Shown here piece by piece: positions 5,885 through 6,717 of a stretch of 6,717 bases of DNA. Numbering within the stretch: the first letter of the stretch is position 1; each line of letters begins with the position of its first letter. Below the pieces are notes generated by a model. That model was not told the origin of the DNA, ran no database searches, and was given only the letters and a program-made list of their open reading frames with translations. Position numbers and translations under genes: made by a program. The stretch is from an uncultured Eubacteriales bacterium (GTDB taxonomy: Bacteria; Bacillota; Clostridia; Lachnospirales; Anaerotignaceae). Location: positions 1 to 6,717 of the forward strand of contig CABPCX010000111.1 in the NCBI GenBank assembly GCA_902406135.1, given 5' to 3'.

Positions 5885-6406
5885 ATGAAAGATATTACCA
5901 AGGACAGTATAATACAGGCCCTTATATTTCTAATATCCCAAAAAAGCTACGAAAAAATAACCATAACTGATATAACCAAAAAAGCCGGAGTATCAAGGAT
6001 GAGCTTTTACAGAAATTATAAAAAAATAGATGATGTTCTTATAGATGCGGTGGATAAGCTTTTTAATGATTTTCAAACTGAACTTGATGAATGCAGAGGT
6101 ATGGATTTAAAATGTTTTGCGGAAAAATATTTTGAAAAACTGAAAGAAAACAGAAATCTTATTGAAGTCGTAAAAAAATCCAGCTGCTATGAAAAGCTTT
6201 TTGATATTGTTTTAAAATATAACAGGATTATGATGGAAAAACAGCTAGGCAGAAACGAACTTACGCCAGAAGAAATTATGATACTTTATTACCACAGCGG
6301 AGGTATGTATGAGCTGATAAAATTCTGCTCTGACATTGATTTCAGCATACCTGTATCTAAAATAATGGAGACTTTAAATAAGGCTTATCCTTATGCGGAA
6401 GATTGA
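5885..6406 (+). CDS. TetR/AcrR family transcriptional regulator (173 aa)
   Basis: This is a small DNA-binding regulator with the TetR plan: an N-terminal three-helix DNA-binding domain (about 5-52) and a helical ligand/dimer domain. The helix-turn-helix is clear at ITITDITKKAGVSRMSFYRN (25-44), followed by the usual K-x-x-D-D-V-L capping region. The C-terminal half (about 60-173) contains YYHSGGMYELIKF (135-147), reminiscent of the end region of DhaS-like TetR proteins, but I cannot name its ligand. The ATG at 5885 is chosen because GAAAGG (5869-5874) lies 10 bases upstream; the in-frame TTG at 5876 is only 1 base from that site. It diverges from ftsH across about 130 bases carrying overlapping promoters and a candidate operator, so autoregulation is likely and control of ftsH possible. 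The gene ends at a strong terminator. Confidence 0.9.
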   Translation: MKDITKDSIIQALIFLISQKSYEKITITDITKKAGVSRMSFYRNYKKIDDVLIDAVDKLFNDFQTELDECRGMDLKCFAEKYFEKLKENRNLIEVVKKSSCYEKLFDIVLKYNRIMMEKQLGRNELTPEEIMILYYHSGGMYELIKFCSDIDFSIPVSKIMETLNKAYPYAED

Positions 6407-6417
6407 TTAATAGATTT

Positions 6418-6453
6418 AAAAAAGCACCGGAAATTAAATTCCGGTGCTTTTTT
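6418..6453. terminator. Bidirectional intrinsic terminator between the tetR gene and sfsA
   Basis: GCACCGGAA (6424-6432) pairs perfectly with TTCCGGTGC (6439-6447) around the 6-base loop ATTAAA. Six A precede and six T follow, so the stem can extend to 15 pairs and each strand ends in a U-run. It lies between two convergent stop codons (6406 and 6462) and should end both transcripts. Confidence 0.93.
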
Positions 6454-6461
6454 ATAAATAT

Positions 6462-6717
6462 TTATAATTTGTTTTTGTCTAAAACGACTTTTATTCCTTT
6501 GTCAATACATAAAGAGTCTTCAGCAGCTATACAGTCATAGGCCAGAATATTTACCCCATTTTCAGAAGCCCTTATAAGCTCAGAAGCAAAGTCTGGGTCC
6601 GTGGCATAATTTGGCTCAAAGCTATTGATGTTTTTCATCTGTATTACAAACAGCACCGAACATTCATAGCCTTCTTCTGCCGCTTTTATAAGCTCCCTGA
6701 GATGTTTTGCTCCCCTT
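6462..6717 (-). CDS. sfsA: SfsA family protein, C-terminal 84 residues (cut by window edge)
   Basis: This is the C-terminal third of an SfsA (sugar fermentation stimulation) protein, usually about 230 residues. Family marks are RGAKHLREL at the cut edge (matching the family's G-x-x-HL-x-EL), the core strand VLFVIQ (about 21-26 of the fragment), SFEPNYATDPDFASEL (32-47, matching F-x-P-x-x-x-x-DP-x-x-x-x-L) and GVNILAYDC (54-62). The family was named for an E. coli gene whose overexpression aided maltose use; DNA binding and a nuclease-like fold have been reported, but the physiological role is unsettled. The frame is open from the window edge to TAA at 6464-6462 and ends at the shared bidirectional terminator. 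The start and most of the protein lie outside the window. Confidence 0.92.
   Translation of the reverse strand, partial: RGAKHLRELIKAAEEGYECSVLFVIQMKNINSFEPNYATDPDFASELIRASENGVNILAYDCIAAEDSLCIDKGIKVVLDKNKL

Overview
The window looks like ordinary chromosomal sequence from a moderately AT-rich, low-GC Gram-positive anaerobe, most likely a member of the Clostridia. This is inferred from strong AAGGAGG-type ribosome binding sites, TTGACA/TATAAT-like promoters, heavy use of ATA and AGA codons, and the gene types (a YitT membrane protein, a split ThrE-type exporter, a roughly 600-residue FtsH). I see no phage, insertion sequence, CRISPR array, tRNA or rRNA.

Layout. Positions 1-650 (minus) carry the first 216 codons of glyA, serine hydroxymethyltransferase, cut by the window edge. 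A 305-base AT-rich divergent intergenic region (651-955) holds a good glyA promoter, a probable promoter for the plus-strand genes and two inverted repeats. Positions 956-2172 (plus) hold a tightly coupled pair encoding the two halves of a ThrE/YjjP-YjjB exporter, which share an ATGA overlap. Converging on it from the right is a minus-strand series read in the order ftsH (5752-3959), a GT8 glycosyltransferase (3936-3139) and a YitT-family membrane protein (3025-2195). The 22-base gap between ftsH and the glycosyltransferase suggests one transcript. A hairpin separates the glycosyltransferase from yitT. Divergent from ftsH is a TetR-type regulator (5885-6406). It ends at a strong bidirectional terminator shared with the convergent 3' end of sfsA (6462 to the window edge).

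How the parts may work together. The ThrE-type exporter faces glyA across one control region, so serine/glycine interconversion and export of serine or threonine (or of a dicarboxylate, as reported for E. coli YjjPB) could be linked. The TetR regulator and ftsH are divergent, and their best promoter matches share one palindromic -10 element. A candidate operator lies beside it, so the regulator may control itself and perhaps ftsH. These links are inferences from arrangement.

I did not find a convincing undescribed system. The points most worth a second look are regulatory: the shared -10 at 5804-5811, the hairpin ahead of yitT that pairs fully only as minus-strand RNA, and the 12-bp inverted repeat in the exporter leader.
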